DNA from: Mucilaginibacter paludis DSM 18603
Lineage (GTDB): Bacteria > Bacteroidota > Bacteroidia > Sphingobacteriales > Sphingobacteriaceae
NCBI RefSeq assembly: GCF_000166195.2
Contig: NZ_CM001403.1
Coordinates: 1,940,432 to 2,004,431, forward strand
Length of the DNA: 64,000 nt
Direction of reading: 5' to 3'
Positions within the stretch are counted from its first letter, which is position 1; the number at the start of each line of letters is the position of its first letter. A model generated the notes under the pieces. It had not been told where the DNA came from, did not search any database, and worked only from the letters and a program-made list of their open reading frames with translations. A program made the position numbers and the translations under genes. Positions 8,097 to 16,935 of the stretch are shown here, piece by piece.

Positions 8097-8655
8097 AGAT
8101 GAAGTGAACGCGGCCCTGAAGGTGCTGCAGGATGGTGGTATTATACTTTACCCAACCGATACCATTTGGGGTATAGGCTGCGACGCCGGCAACCCCGAAG
8201 CGGTAAAGAAAATATACGCGCTTAAACAACGCGACGAAGCCAAAAGCATGATTGTGCTGGTGGATAGCGAAAACAAACTGGAAAGCTATATTAGCCAGGT
8301 AGCGGATGTAGCCTACGATTTGATTGAATATGCCGAAAATCCACTAACACTGGTAATGCCCGGCGCCAAAAATTTAGCACCCAACTTAATAGCAGCCGAC
8401 GGCAGCGTAGGCATCCGGGTAACCAAACACCCGTTTTGCCAGCAACTGATACAGCGCCTGCGCAAGCCACTGGTATCAACATCGGCCAATATCAGCGGGC
8501 AGCCGTCTCCTAAAAACTTCAACAGCATCTCTGCCGATATTATTGATGGTGTTGACTATGTAGTGAACCTGGAACAACACGATCTGTCGGAGAAAAGGCC
8601 CTCCACCATCATGCGGATAGAACCTGATGGCCGCTTCGAGTTTATAAGAAAGTGA
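8089..8655 (+). CDS. tsaC: L-threonylcarbamoyladenylate synthase (Sua5/YciO/YrdC)
   Basis: A 188-residue YrdC-domain protein. GGIILYPTDTIWGIGCDA near residue 16, KPLVSTSANISGQPSP near residue 126 and the RPSTIMRIE end are the family signatures. It makes threonylcarbamoyl-AMP from threonine, bicarbonate and ATP for the t6A modification of ANN-decoding tRNAs. It lacks the extra C-terminal Sua5 domain, so it is the short form. The ATG overlaps the GT4 gene by 8 bases. YciO-type paralogues of unknown role are the main alternative. Confidence 0.9.
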   Translation: MLKDEVNAALKVLQDGGIILYPTDTIWGIGCDAGNPEAVKKIYALKQRDEAKSMIVLVDSENKLESYISQVADVAYDLIEYAENPLTLVMPGAKNLAPNLIAADGSVGIRVTKHPFCQQLIQRLRKPLVSTSANISGQPSPKNFNSISADIIDGVDYVVNLEQHDLSEKRPSTIMRIEPDGRFEFIRK

Positions 8656-8660
8656 TTTAA

Positions 8661-8815
8661 GAGAGGCAAGAAGAAAGAGGCAAGATGTTAGAGGCAGGAA
8701 GCAAGATAGGATATGTTGCATAATGCACCCCGTATTTCTTGCAGGAAAAAGAGACAAGATGTTAGAGGCAAGATAGGATGCATAATGTACCCCGCATTTC
8801 CTGCCTCTTGAGTCT
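8661..8815. repeat. 14-nt periodic repeat, AGAGGCAAGATGTT type
   Basis: AGAGGCAAGAAGAA (8662), AGAGGCAAGATGTT (8676) and AGAGGCAGGAAGC (8690) run head to tail. A further copy of CAAGATGTTAGAGGCAAGAT follows near 8756, after a duplicated block holding GCATAATGyACCCCGyATTTC at about 8718 and 8778. It fills the tsaC-cca spacer. Confidence 0.65.
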
Positions 8816-8877
8816 AACCTCCTGCTTCTAACCCTACCATCTCTCTAATAAATATTTTACCGCCAAGGCTTATTTAT

Positions 8878-8885
8878 TAACTTTG
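8878..8885 (+). promoter_or_regulatory. Bacteroidota -7 box (TAACTTTG) upstream of cca
   Basis: TAACTTTG fits TAnnTTTG and lies 43 bases before the cca ATG. The -33 position shows TTT rather than TTG, so support is partial. Confidence 0.4.
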
Positions 8886-8928
8886 GCGCTCACAAAAAAA
8901 TTCGGCAAGCTTTACCGGTTAACAATTA

Positions 8929-10347
8929 ATGAAACAACATCTGCAGCATCCCATCTTTAACATCATATCATCGGCAGCCCAAAAAATGGAAGTTGATGCT
9001 TATGTTATTGGTGGCTTTGTTCGTGATTTGTACTTGAACCGACCGTCAAAAGATATCGATATTGTGGTAGTAGGTAACGGAATTGCTTTTGCCGAACAGG
9101 TTGCCGCTAAGTTAAGGGTACCGCTTTCGGTATTTAAAAACTTTGGTACCGCCATGCTCAAATACCAGGACATGGAAATTGAGTTTGTAGGTGCGCGTAA
9201 GGAGTCGTACCGGTCGGAATCGCGCAAGCCGATTGTGGAGAACGGCACCCTGGAGGACGACCAGAAGCGGAGAGATTTTACCATTAACGCTTTAGCCATT
9301 GCCCTGCACCCTAAGCAGTTTGGCCAGCTCATCGATCCCTTCGGTGGTATAACCGACCTGCAAAATAAACTGATCCGGACGCCGCTGGATCCTGTGGAGA
9401 CCTTTTCGGACGACCCACTGAGAATTATGAGAGCGGTACGTTTTGCTTCGCAACTCAATTTCCAGATCGACGAAAGCGCCTTAGCCGCCATTAGTACAAC
9501 GGCCAGCCGCATCAGCATCGTTTCGCAGGAGAGGATAACCGACGAACTGAACAAGATCATCCTCTCGCCCATACCATCCATAGGATTTAAGCACCTGTTT
9601 AATACAGGCCTGCTCAAAGCTATCTTCCCGCAAATGGTTGATTTGTACGGTGTGGATATTATTAAAGGCAAGGGCCACAAGGATAATTTTTACCATACCC
9701 TGGAAGTTTTAGACCATATTGCCGAAACCACCAACGACCTGTGGCTGCGCTGGGCCGCTATTTTACACGATATAGCCAAGCCCGCCACCAAACGCTTTGA
9801 GGAAGGGCATGGATGGACGTTTCATGGCCACGAGGATAAAGGCGCACGGATGGTGCCTAAAATATTTGCGCAGCTTAAACTACCGCTTAACGAAAAAATG
9901 AAGCTGGTACAAAAACTGGTACAACTACATTTACGCCCTATTGTACTGGCGCAGGATATTATTACAGACTCGGCCGTAAGGCGCTTGCTGTTTGAGGCAG
10001 GCGATGATATTGAAAGCCTGATGTTGTTGTGCAAAGCAGACATAACTACCAAAAACGAATACAAAATAAAAAAATACCGCCAGAATTTTGAGCGGGTGCA
10101 AGAAAAATTAAAGCAAGTTGAAGAACGCGACAAGATAAGGAATTGGCAGCCGCCGGTTAGCGGGCTTGATATTATGGAACTTTTTGGCATCAGGGAGGGC
10201 CGCGAGGTGGGTATAATTAAACAAAAGATCCGCGAAGCGATTTTGGATGGCGAAATTTCAAACTCGCGCGAAACGGCAATTAATTACGCAATTGAAAAAG
10301 GCCTCGAAATTGGCTTAAAAGTTGTGGCAAACAGAAAATCAGAATAA
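8929..10347 (+). CDS. cca: CCA-adding / tRNA nucleotidyltransferase with HD domain
   Basis: A 472-residue enzyme of the class II polymerase-beta superfamily. YVIGGFVRDLYLNRPSKDID at residues 25-44 contains the GG-x-VRD motif and metal ligands D42 and D44. RRDFTINALAI and DPLRIMRAVRFASQLNF are the template and base-recognition segments. An HD domain follows (LRWAAILHDIAKPATKRF, then FHGHEDKGARM, near residues 272-310). It adds or repairs the 3' CCA of tRNAs, and the HD domain may give phosphohydrolase activity. Full length; the ATG at 8929 is well placed. Confidence 0.93.
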   Translation: MKQHLQHPIFNIISSAAQKMEVDAYVIGGFVRDLYLNRPSKDIDIVVVGNGIAFAEQVAAKLRVPLSVFKNFGTAMLKYQDMEIEFVGARKESYRSESRKPIVENGTLEDDQKRRDFTINALAIALHPKQFGQLIDPFGGITDLQNKLIRTPLDPVETFSDDPLRIMRAVRFASQLNFQIDESALAAISTTASRISIVSQERITDELNKIILSPIPSIGFKHLFNTGLLKAIFPQMVDLYGVDIIKGKGHKDNFYHTLEVLDHIAETTNDLWLRWAAILHDIAKPATKRFEEGHGWTFHGHEDKGARMVPKIFAQLKLPLNEKMKLVQKLVQLHLRPIVLAQDIITDSAVRRLLFEAGDDIESLMLLCKADITTKNEYKIKKYRQNFERVQEKLKQVEERDKIRNWQPPVSGLDIMELFGIREGREVGIIKQKIREAILDGEISNSRETAINYAIEKGLEIGLKVVANRKSE

Positions 10348-10377
10348 AATATTATTTTTGACTATTAAAAATTAGTA

Positions 10378-11025
10378 ATGGCAGTTTATAGGTTTAAAGT
10401 TTCTTTTGAAGATTATGATGATGTGATCAGGGAGGTTGATATCAAATCAACCCATACTTTTGAAGATCTGCATAAGGCGATACATTTTTCTACCGGTTAT
10501 AAACCCGAGTATCCATCCTCATTTTATATCAGCAACGATCAATGGATCAAGGGGCAGGAAATTACCTATTTGCCTAATCAACGCAGGATTGACCGTGGTG
10601 TGCCCTTGATGGAGAAATCAAAACTAAGCAGCTTTATTGACGATCCGCATCAAAAATTTTACTACACTTTTAACTTCGACCGTCCTTTCGATTTCCATGT
10701 GGAGCTGATCAAAATTTTGAATGAAACTCCCGGGGTTACCTATCCGTTTATCGCGAAAAGCGTTGGCGAAGCTCCGAAACAATTCGGCAACGTATTTACA
10801 CCTACAGAAATACCGGCCGCAGCGGTTGACGACGATTTTGACTTTTTAAACCAGATGGAATTAGTTGCTGAAGAAACGGTTGACTTTGAAGAGGTAGCAG
10901 ACCCGGATGAAGTTAGCGTTAAAGGGGGTGATGACGCGGATGACGAGGACGACGATAGCTTTGAAGATGAATTTTCGGATAATGAAGGTTTTGAAGACGA
11001 AGCAACTGATAAAGACGATTATTAA
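10378..11025 (+). CDS. pRiA4b ORF-3-like (IS1096 TnpR-like) domain protein, acidic C terminus
   Basis: A 215-residue protein. Residues 1-130 resemble the pRiA4b ORF-3 / IS1096 TnpR-like family (YRFKVSFEDYDDVIREVDI, then HTFEDLHKAIHFSTGY, later FYYTFNFDRPFDFHVEL). The last 60 residues are very rich in Asp and Glu and probably disordered. Biochemical function is unknown; family members sit in many contexts and are not themselves transposases. It follows cca by 30 bases and probably shares its transcript. Before the IS4 insertion it would have been next to miaA, suggesting a tRNA-processing neighbourhood, but this is only context. Confidence 0.7.
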   Translation: MAVYRFKVSFEDYDDVIREVDIKSTHTFEDLHKAIHFSTGYKPEYPSSFYISNDQWIKGQEITYLPNQRRIDRGVPLMEKSKLSSFIDDPHQKFYYTFNFDRPFDFHVELIKILNETPGVTYPFIAKSVGEAPKQFGNVFTPTEIPAAAVDDDFDFLNQMELVAEETVDFEEVADPDEVSVKGGDDADDEDDDSFEDEFSDNEGFEDEATDKDDY

Positions 11026-11039
11026 GTAGTTCGGTATTG

Positions 11040-11078
11040 AGTCCGGAGTTTCGAGCCGGGAGTCTTGAGTCCTGAACC
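11040..11078. repeat. 14-nt periodic repeat, AGTCCGGAGTTTCG type
   Basis: AGTCCGGAGTTTCG (11040), AGCCGGGAGTCTTG (11054) and AGTCCTGAACC (11068) form 2.8 units of a 14-nt repeat just after the acidic-tail gene. Confidence 0.55.
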
Positions 11079-11252
11079 GGATCAAGAAAGTGCGGAATTT
11101 AATATTACTGATAACTAAAAAAGTTAAGCCAGTGCCACTCCCTTATTTGAAAAGGCAAAGGCCCGTGCGATTCCCCTCTTGAGAAGCATAGCCGTCAACT
11201 TTAGAAAAAAAAGGGATAAAATTTTTTTAGAGCAAGAATCGGAACTGCAAAA

Positions 11253-12512
11253 TTGCAGTCATTATTCGAGCGAATGAGTTCGGAACTATTTGAACCAACG
11301 GTGTTAGATGGCCTGGCCCGTAAAACAGAGGCTATACAACGCAAACGAAAAGTGGGAGGCAAGGAACTATTGGATATGGCGTTATTTGATGGAGATCAAT
11401 CGTTTAACGGCATGAGTATGCAGTTAATGCGGAGGGATGGGCTTGATATTTCGAAGCAGGCATTGCATCAAAGACATCACAGCAATATGACAAAATTTGT
11501 ACAAGCCGTTTTTGAGCAATTAATAGCAGTTGAGTTACCGCAAGAACAAACACAAGGGTTGGAGATCCGTATCAAAGATTCCACCCGTTTCGCGTTGCCG
11601 GAAGTTATTGCAGAGACATTCCCCGGAACAAAAGGAAGTGGGATGAAAGCGGGAGCATCTGTACAATTTGAATTTGAAATCAAAAGTGGTAAAAGCGATA
11701 TCAAAGTAACTCCGGCCAACGCAAATGACCAGGGTGAGAGTCATCTGGACAAGGCATCAATTCAGCCGGGGGTATTATATATGAGAGATCTGGGTTACAC
11801 TCACTTGAGTTATATGAACAATATTAACAAAGTCAAAGCTTTCTTTATTAATAAATTATGTCCGAAAACAACGATTTACCTATTAAAGGACGACCAATAC
11901 CAAAAGTTAGAGTTGTCGAAACTACAAGGCATAACCGGCGTATTTGATCAACAGGTATATATCGGAGCTGATAAAATGCCGGTAAGGATAATAATAGAAC
12001 CGGTAAGTGAAGAGCTCAAGGCAAGGCGGATAGCCAATACTGAAAAGTACAATAAGAAGAAAGGCAGTACCACCAGTAAGGGATTCAAAGAGCGGGCAGG
12101 GTTTAACTTTATTGTTACCAACCTGGTGAGCGAAAAATATAGCGCTGAATTGATCCAAAAGTTATATCACCTGCGATGGCAGATAGAATTGGTTTTTAAA
12201 GCATGGAAGTCGTTTTTAAAGATACACACGTTCCCCAAAGGAAGTTCGGATCGTATAACCAGTATATTATACAGTAAGTTGATCTGGGCAGTTTTGAGTT
12301 GGAAAATATGCATGGCTATCGGTAAGATAGGTCAAATTAGTGTTTTAAAGGTGCATCGACTAATCGCTTCTACGAAAGAAGAATTGCGAGCGCAGCTTTT
12401 AGGGATATGCTCAAAGTGGTTAGCTCTGTTGGAGAAATTAAACTTAAAGCACCTTTCAAAAGAGCACAGAAAACATAGGTTAAAAATAGAAGAAATTGTA
12501 ATAAGTATTTGA
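11253..12512 (+). CDS. IS4-family DDE transposase
   Basis: A 419-residue RNase H-fold transposase. The first Asp lies in IRIKDSTRFALPE near residue 109, the second in VLYMRDLGYTHL near residue 178, and the glutamate in the IS4 signature YHLRWQIELVFKAWK near residue 305. A beta-strand-rich insertion lies between the second Asp and the Glu, as in IS4/IS50. The frame as listed begins at a TTG (11253); the first ATG is at 11274, seven codons later, and I cannot decide between them. Cut-and-paste mobility is expected. Confidence 0.92.
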   Translation: MQSLFERMSSELFEPTVLDGLARKTEAIQRKRKVGGKELLDMALFDGDQSFNGMSMQLMRRDGLDISKQALHQRHHSNMTKFVQAVFEQLIAVELPQEQTQGLEIRIKDSTRFALPEVIAETFPGTKGSGMKAGASVQFEFEIKSGKSDIKVTPANANDQGESHLDKASIQPGVLYMRDLGYTHLSYMNNINKVKAFFINKLCPKTTIYLLKDDQYQKLELSKLQGITGVFDQQVYIGADKMPVRIIIEPVSEELKARRIANTEKYNKKKGSTTSKGFKERAGFNFIVTNLVSEKYSAELIQKLYHLRWQIELVFKAWKSFLKIHTFPKGSSDRITSILYSKLIWAVLSWKICMAIGKIGQISVLKVHRLIASTKEELRAQLLGICSKWLALLEKLNLKHLSKEHRKHRLKIEEIVISI

Positions 12513-12560
12513 TTATTAGATATTTAAATACTATATTTAGATAGTTAAACAAAAATAAGA

Positions 12561-12590
12561 AAGGCGGGGCCATCTAAACCTCCCCGCCTT
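12561..12590. terminator. Hairpin terminator at the 3' end of the IS4 element
   Basis: AAGGCGGGG (12561) pairs with CCCCGCCTT (12590). T-rich sequence lies on the minus-strand side and A-rich on the plus side, so it would stop transcripts entering from the miaA side best. A second perfect 9-bp hairpin, GGTTTGCCC/GGGCAAACC, lies at 12624-12645. Confidence 0.6.
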
Positions 12591-12895
12591 AAAAAACGAA
12601 AAATATGAGAGTAAAAATACATAGGTTTGCCCATGCGGGCAAACCGCGCCTAAAAATTAAATAACTGAAAATCAACAATATATGAGTACAGCTACTTAAA
12701 TTGACGGCTATGCTCTTGAGAAGGGTGGAGGGGTGTGTTTTATGCGAGTGATATGCAGATTGCACAAAACCGCAAAGTTCGTTTTGCGATTCACGATCCG
12801 CAGAGAGGCTAATTGGTATGTTTATTTTGCCTGTTAAAACACATCATCAATCCCCTGTCAAGAGCGTATCTTGAGCAAGTAACAATTCCCACTTT

Positions 12896-13831
12896 ATGAC
12901 GGCTATCCCGCAAACCCCATCTCATCCCAAACCAAAAACCCTGATTGTTATTGCGGGCCCTACGGCTGTGGGAAAAACCGAGCTGGCCATTAAATTAGCG
13001 CAACATTTTAACACTGAGATTATTTCGGCAGATTCAAGACAATTCTTCCGAGAGATGTCTATCGGTACGGCCAAACCCAGCGTAGAGGAATTGGCACAGG
13101 CAAAACATCATTTGATCAACTCGCACTCCATCAACGATAATTTTAATGTGGGCGATTTTGAAAAACAGGGTCTGGAAGTACTGGATCAAATATTTGCTGA
13201 TCATGATGTTGCCCTGCTCGCTGGCGGATCGGGCCTGTATATCAAAGCTATTTGCGAAGGTTTTGATGAGTTACCCAGTGTTAAACCGGAAACCAGAGAA
13301 CGTTTAAATGCCGAATATGCCTTAAACGGCATCGTAGCCCTCCAGGAAAAACTAAAACTGGCCGATTTACAATATTACCACGAGGTTGATATTAACAACC
13401 CGCAACGCATCATCAGGGCGCTTGAAGTAATCGAAAGCACAGGCAAACCCTTCTCATCCTACCGGACGGCAAGCACTAAACAACGCCCTTTCCATATCAT
13501 TAAAATAGGCCTTAATTTACCACGCGAGCTGCTATACCAACGCATAAACCTGCGTGTTGATGCCATGATGGAACAAGGCTTATTAACTGAGGTAACCGGG
13601 CTGTTGCCTTATCGCCACCTTAACGCGTTAAACACAGTTGGGTATAAAGAAATATTTGAATACCTGGATGGTACAACCGATTTGCCTGCCGCAATTTCGA
13701 TGATTAAACAAAACACTCGTCATTTTGCAAAACGGCAACTAACCTGGTTTAATAAGGATAAAGGCCTAAACTGGTTTCAACCCGACCAGGTGGATGCAAT
13801 CCTCAGTTTTATCCAACAAACGGCAATTTGA
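12896..13831 (+). CDS. miaA: tRNA dimethylallyltransferase
   Basis: A 311-residue enzyme with the P-loop GPTAVGKT at residues 21-28, then IISADSRQFFREMSIGTAKP and LLAGGSGLYIKAICEGFDELP, all characteristic of MiaA. It transfers the dimethylallyl group to A37 of tRNAs reading UNN codons. Length is normal. Near the end, FAKRQLTWFNKDKGLNWF is the conserved tRNA-contact segment. It may have been in one transcript with cca before the IS4 insertion; its present promoter is not obvious in the roughly 170 bases after the element. Confidence 0.95.
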   Translation: MTAIPQTPSHPKPKTLIVIAGPTAVGKTELAIKLAQHFNTEIISADSRQFFREMSIGTAKPSVEELAQAKHHLINSHSINDNFNVGDFEKQGLEVLDQIFADHDVALLAGGSGLYIKAICEGFDELPSVKPETRERLNAEYALNGIVALQEKLKLADLQYYHEVDINNPQRIIRALEVIESTGKPFSSYRTASTKQRPFHIIKIGLNLPRELLYQRINLRVDAMMEQGLLTEVTGLLPYRHLNALNTVGYKEIFEYLDGTTDLPAAISMIKQNTRHFAKRQLTWFNKDKGLNWFQPDQVDAILSFIQQTAI

Positions 13832-13922
13832 CGTTGCCTGTTCCTCTTCAATTTCCAAACAGATTCAAATCATCATCAATAAGTCAAAATCGCGTTAAAA
13901 TAATGCAATATAGTAAAATAGG

Positions 13923-13954
13923 TTGACTAATATAGTCAACTTGATTTACCTTTG
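13923..13954 (+). promoter_or_regulatory. Promoter with overlapping MarR-type palindrome
   Basis: TTG at 13923-13925 and TACCTTTG at 13947-13954, separated by 21 bases, fit the Bacteroidota promoter consensus closely. The -33 TTG is also the first half of the perfect dyad TTGACTA-ATA-TAGTCAA (13923-13939). MarR-family proteins bind palindromes of this size and look, and a MarR regulator is the third gene of the operon. Autorepression is the simple reading. Confidence 0.7.
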
Positions 13955-13970
13955 TGCATCATTTTAGCAT

Positions 13971-14324
13971 ATGGCAACTTTCAACTTATCACACAGCATA
14001 ACTCACACACTGTTTCAAAAACTAACTCATCGGAGTACGCTTATTAAAGACAACTTTAAGCTTACTACTGATAGACAGCCACGCAAAGCATCCGGACGGC
14101 AATTATTTAAACAAGCCGCTACCTATACAGCCAATGCGTTAGCCGAAGGTTTAAAGCAAAACCTGTTGGGAGCGGATATCAATACGGAATACTTAACGCT
14201 TACTGCACGTGCCTTCATCCGCACCTATTTTAAAGCGCCATCTAATCATCCGCAAAACAATAATTTTAATAATCAGCATTTATCTGGCGCAGGTTACCAA
14301 ACCGGGCCTAAAAATTTTAATTGA
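13971..14324 (+). CDS. Small protein of unknown function, first gene of the MarR operon
   Basis: A 117-residue protein that I do not recognise. It has no signal peptide or membrane segment. The middle (residues 45-90, KASGRQLFKQAATYTANALA onward) looks helical and amphipathic, and the C terminus is rich in Asn, Gln and Gly. It starts 16 bases after a good -7 box, so it is probably expressed. It is followed at once by the DUF5686 gene (ATG 17 bases after its stop) and then the MarR gene, so all three likely form one operon. Confidence 0.6.
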   Translation: MATFNLSHSITHTLFQKLTHRSTLIKDNFKLTTDRQPRKASGRQLFKQAATYTANALAEGLKQNLLGADINTEYLTLTARAFIRTYFKAPSNHPQNNNFNNQHLSGAGYQTGPKNFN

Positions 14325-14341
14325 TTCAGCATCACAGCCAA

Positions 14342-16909
14342 ATGAAAAACATTTTCCACTCCATATATCATCAGCTTGCTTTATCAACCTTCGTTTTACT
14401 TTTTTCCGCAGTATCCGTTGTGGCACAAAGTACAAAAGTAAAAGGGACCGTAACCGATACCCGAACCAAAGAACCCCTACCCTACGTAACCGTAGTTTTT
14501 GCTGGCAGCACACAAGGGGTTAGTACCGATGCACAAGGTAAGTTCAGCATAAGCACTACCGGTAATTTCACGCAGATCAAGGTATCGTTTGTAGGTTATA
14601 AAACTGCCCTCAAAACAGTTGAACCAGGAAAGGAGCAAACTATCAATATCATGCTCACCGAAGATACCCATATGCTAAATGAAGTGGTTTTAAAAGGCAA
14701 TAAAAAAACCAAATACCGTAATAAAGGTAACCCGGCAGTTGAACTCATCCGTAAAGTTATTGCCCATAAGGACCAGAACAGGGTTGAAAGCTATGACTAC
14801 ACTGAGTACAGACAATATGAGCGGATGAATTTTTATCTGAGCAATCTTTCAGAAAAATTTAAAAACAAACGCATTTTTAAAAATTATCAGTTTTTATTCC
14901 AACAGCAAGACTCAGCCGCTATCGGCGGCAAAAATTTGCTGCCTATTTATATGGAAGAAAAGCTTTCGGATAATTATTACCGCAAAGTGCCATTCGCTAA
15001 AAAGCAAGTGATAGAGGCTAATAAACAGGTTAAGTATGACGAGAACTTTGTAGATAACCAGGGCTTATCAGTTTACTTTAACCGGATGTACCAGGATATT
15101 GATATTTACGATAACAATATTTCGATACTGAGCAATCAACTGCTGAGTCCGATTGCCGACCATGCCCCCGATTTTTATAAATTTTTTATTACTGATACAC
15201 TTAAAGATCAATCGCCACAACTGATTGAGCTTAGCTTTACCCCGCGTAACACCAACGATTTACTATTTGAAGGCAAGCTATATGTTACCATGGATGGTAA
15301 TTACGCTGTTGAAAATGCAAGGCTTACCGCTAATAAAAACATCAACCTTAACTTTGTTCGCCAGCTACAGGCTACACTTGAATTTGAAAAAAATCCGGAC
15401 GGAAAATACCACCTGAGCCAGAGTGATTTAAAAATGGATTTCGGCCTCAATAAAAACAAAGGAGGCGGTATTTACGGCGAGCGTAAAGTGATATTGAACA
15501 ATTTTGTGGTAAATACCCCCCAGCCAAAACAAACCTACGATGGCCCCGAGCAGGTGATAGCGAGCAACTCGGAAAACAAGGATGACCAATACTGGAAGGT
15601 AAGACGCCCCGATACCCTTGCCATAGCACAAGCCAGCATTTATAAAAACATGGATAGCCTGCAAACCATTCCGTCGTTTAAGCGCACCATGAATCTGGTT
15701 ACCTTATTTGTAGCGGGGTACAAAAACTTTGGCCCGTTTGAAATGGGGCCGGTAAATACCTTTTACAGTTTTAACCCGGTTGAAGGCTTCCGCGCACGTT
15801 TAGGCGGGCGTACTACAACTGCACTCAGCAAACGTTATTACTTTGAAACCTATGGCGCCTATGGCACCAAAGACCAAAGGGCCAAATATTTTTTGAGTAG
15901 TACTTACTCGTTAAACAATAAATCTATTTATTCGTTCCCACAAAATTATGTACGTGCCAGTTTTCAGCACGACACCAAAATTCCGGGTCAGGAATTACAA
16001 TTTGTTCAGGAAGATAATTTCCTACTGTCTTTCAAACGGGGAGAAAACGATATGTGGCTCTATAACAATATTTTCCGGTTGGATTATGTACACGAATTCA
16101 GTAGTCATTTTTCCTACAATGTGGGTTTAAAAAAATGGGACCAAAGTCCGGCTGGCGCCTTATATTTCAAAGATTTGGTTAAAAACCGGTTAACCAACGT
16201 AAACCTCGTACAAACTACCGAGCTATCCTTTGAACTGCGCTATGCGCCGCACGAAAAATTTTACCAGGGCAAACTATACCGAATACCCATCATTGACCGC
16301 TACCCAATTTTCACTTTGCGCTATAACCAGGGCATCAAAAACCTTTTAGGCGGCGATTATAATTACCAAAACATCACCGGTAACATCACCAAGCGCTTTT
16401 ATTTATCACAATTGGGCTTTACTGATGTAAGCGCCGAGGGCAGCTACATATTTGGCAAACTGCCATTCCCGTTAATGGATATCCACCACGCCAACCAAAC
16501 TTACTCGCTGCAATTGCAATCATACAACCTGATGAATTTTCAGGAGTTTGTGAGCGACCATTACGCCAGCATCAATATCGATCATAATTTTAACGGCTTT
16601 CTGTTTAATAAACTCCCCCTGATCAAGAAATTAAAACTACGCGAGATGATAGACTTTAAAGGTTTATGGGGAGGCGTAAGGAGCCAGAATAATCCGGCTA
16701 ACGATCCCTCTTTGCTGCGTTTCCCTATTAACGGACAAGGCGTACCTACCACATATACCTTAAATAATGGCCCCTATATGGAGGGGAGCGTTGGTATTGG
16801 CAACATTTTTAAACTAATCAGGATTGACCTGGTTAAAAGATTCTCATACCTTGACCATCCAGACGCGCCTGAATGGGGCATCAGGACATTGGTAAAATTT
16901 GATTTTTAA
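14342..16909 (+). CDS. DUF5686 outer-membrane protein with carboxypeptidase-regulatory-like domain
   Basis: I use the ATG at 14342; an upstream in-frame TTG at 14321 adds seven residues before the real signal peptide. After the signal (ending SVVAQS) comes a CarboxypepD_reg-like domain (VKGTVTDTRTKEPLPYVTVV, then FVGYKT), then NEVVLKGNKKTKYRNKGNP leading into the DUF5686 region. The rest is rich in alternating aromatic strands and ends in FDF, typical of an outer-membrane beta-barrel. At about 855 residues it is full length. Its function is unknown; family members are common in Bacteroidota envelopes. Here it is in an operon with a MarR regulator, suggesting induction by a small molecule or envelope stress. 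Confidence 0.85.
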   Translation: MKNIFHSIYHQLALSTFVLLFSAVSVVAQSTKVKGTVTDTRTKEPLPYVTVVFAGSTQGVSTDAQGKFSISTTGNFTQIKVSFVGYKTALKTVEPGKEQTINIMLTEDTHMLNEVVLKGNKKTKYRNKGNPAVELIRKVIAHKDQNRVESYDYTEYRQYERMNFYLSNLSEKFKNKRIFKNYQFLFQQQDSAAIGGKNLLPIYMEEKLSDNYYRKVPFAKKQVIEANKQVKYDENFVDNQGLSVYFNRMYQDIDIYDNNISILSNQLLSPIADHAPDFYKFFITDTLKDQSPQLIELSFTPRNTNDLLFEGKLYVTMDGNYAVENARLTANKNINLNFVRQLQATLEFEKNPDGKYHLSQSDLKMDFGLNKNKGGGIYGERKVILNNFVVNTPQPKQTYDGPEQVIASNSENKDDQYWKVRRPDTLAIAQASIYKNMDSLQTIPSFKRTMNLVTLFVAGYKNFGPFEMGPVNTFYSFNPVEGFRARLGGRTTTALSKRYYFETYGAYGTKDQRAKYFLSSTYSLNNKSIYSFPQNYVRASFQHDTKIPGQELQFVQEDNFLLSFKRGENDMWLYNNIFRLDYVHEFSSHFSYNVGLKKWDQSPAGALYFKDLVKNRLTNVNLVQTTELSFELRYAPHEKFYQGKLYRIPIIDRYPIFTLRYNQGIKNLLGGDYNYQNITGNITKRFYLSQLGFTDVSAEGSYIFGKLPFPLMDIHHANQTYSLQLQSYNLMNFQEFVSDHYASINIDHNFNGFLFNKLPLIKKLKLREMIDFKGLWGGVRSQNNPANDPSLLRFPINGQGVPTTYTLNNGPYMEGSVGIGNIFKLIRIDLVKRFSYLDHPDAPEWGIRTLVKFDF

Positions 16910-16935
16910 TGATACATTCGTAGTAAGGATTAAGT

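Larger units (their letters stand above)
11186..12713 (+). mobile_element. Complete IS4-family insertion sequence with 9-bp target duplication
   Basis: The 1,528-bp element starts GCATAGCCGTCAACTTTAG at 11186 and ends CTTAAATTGACGGCTATGC at 12713. These ends are inverted repeats with 13 perfect terminal bases and further partial matches. It is flanked by identical 9-bp copies of TCTTGAGAA at 11177-11185 and 12714-12722. A single transposase fills most of it. An intact target duplication and open frame indicate a recent and possibly active copy. It separates the acidic-tail gene from miaA without breaking either. Confidence 0.92.

Noticed and set aside
9000..9680. A 226-residue minus-strand frame
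   Set aside because: It is the antisense shadow of cca, whose motifs are complete on the plus strand.
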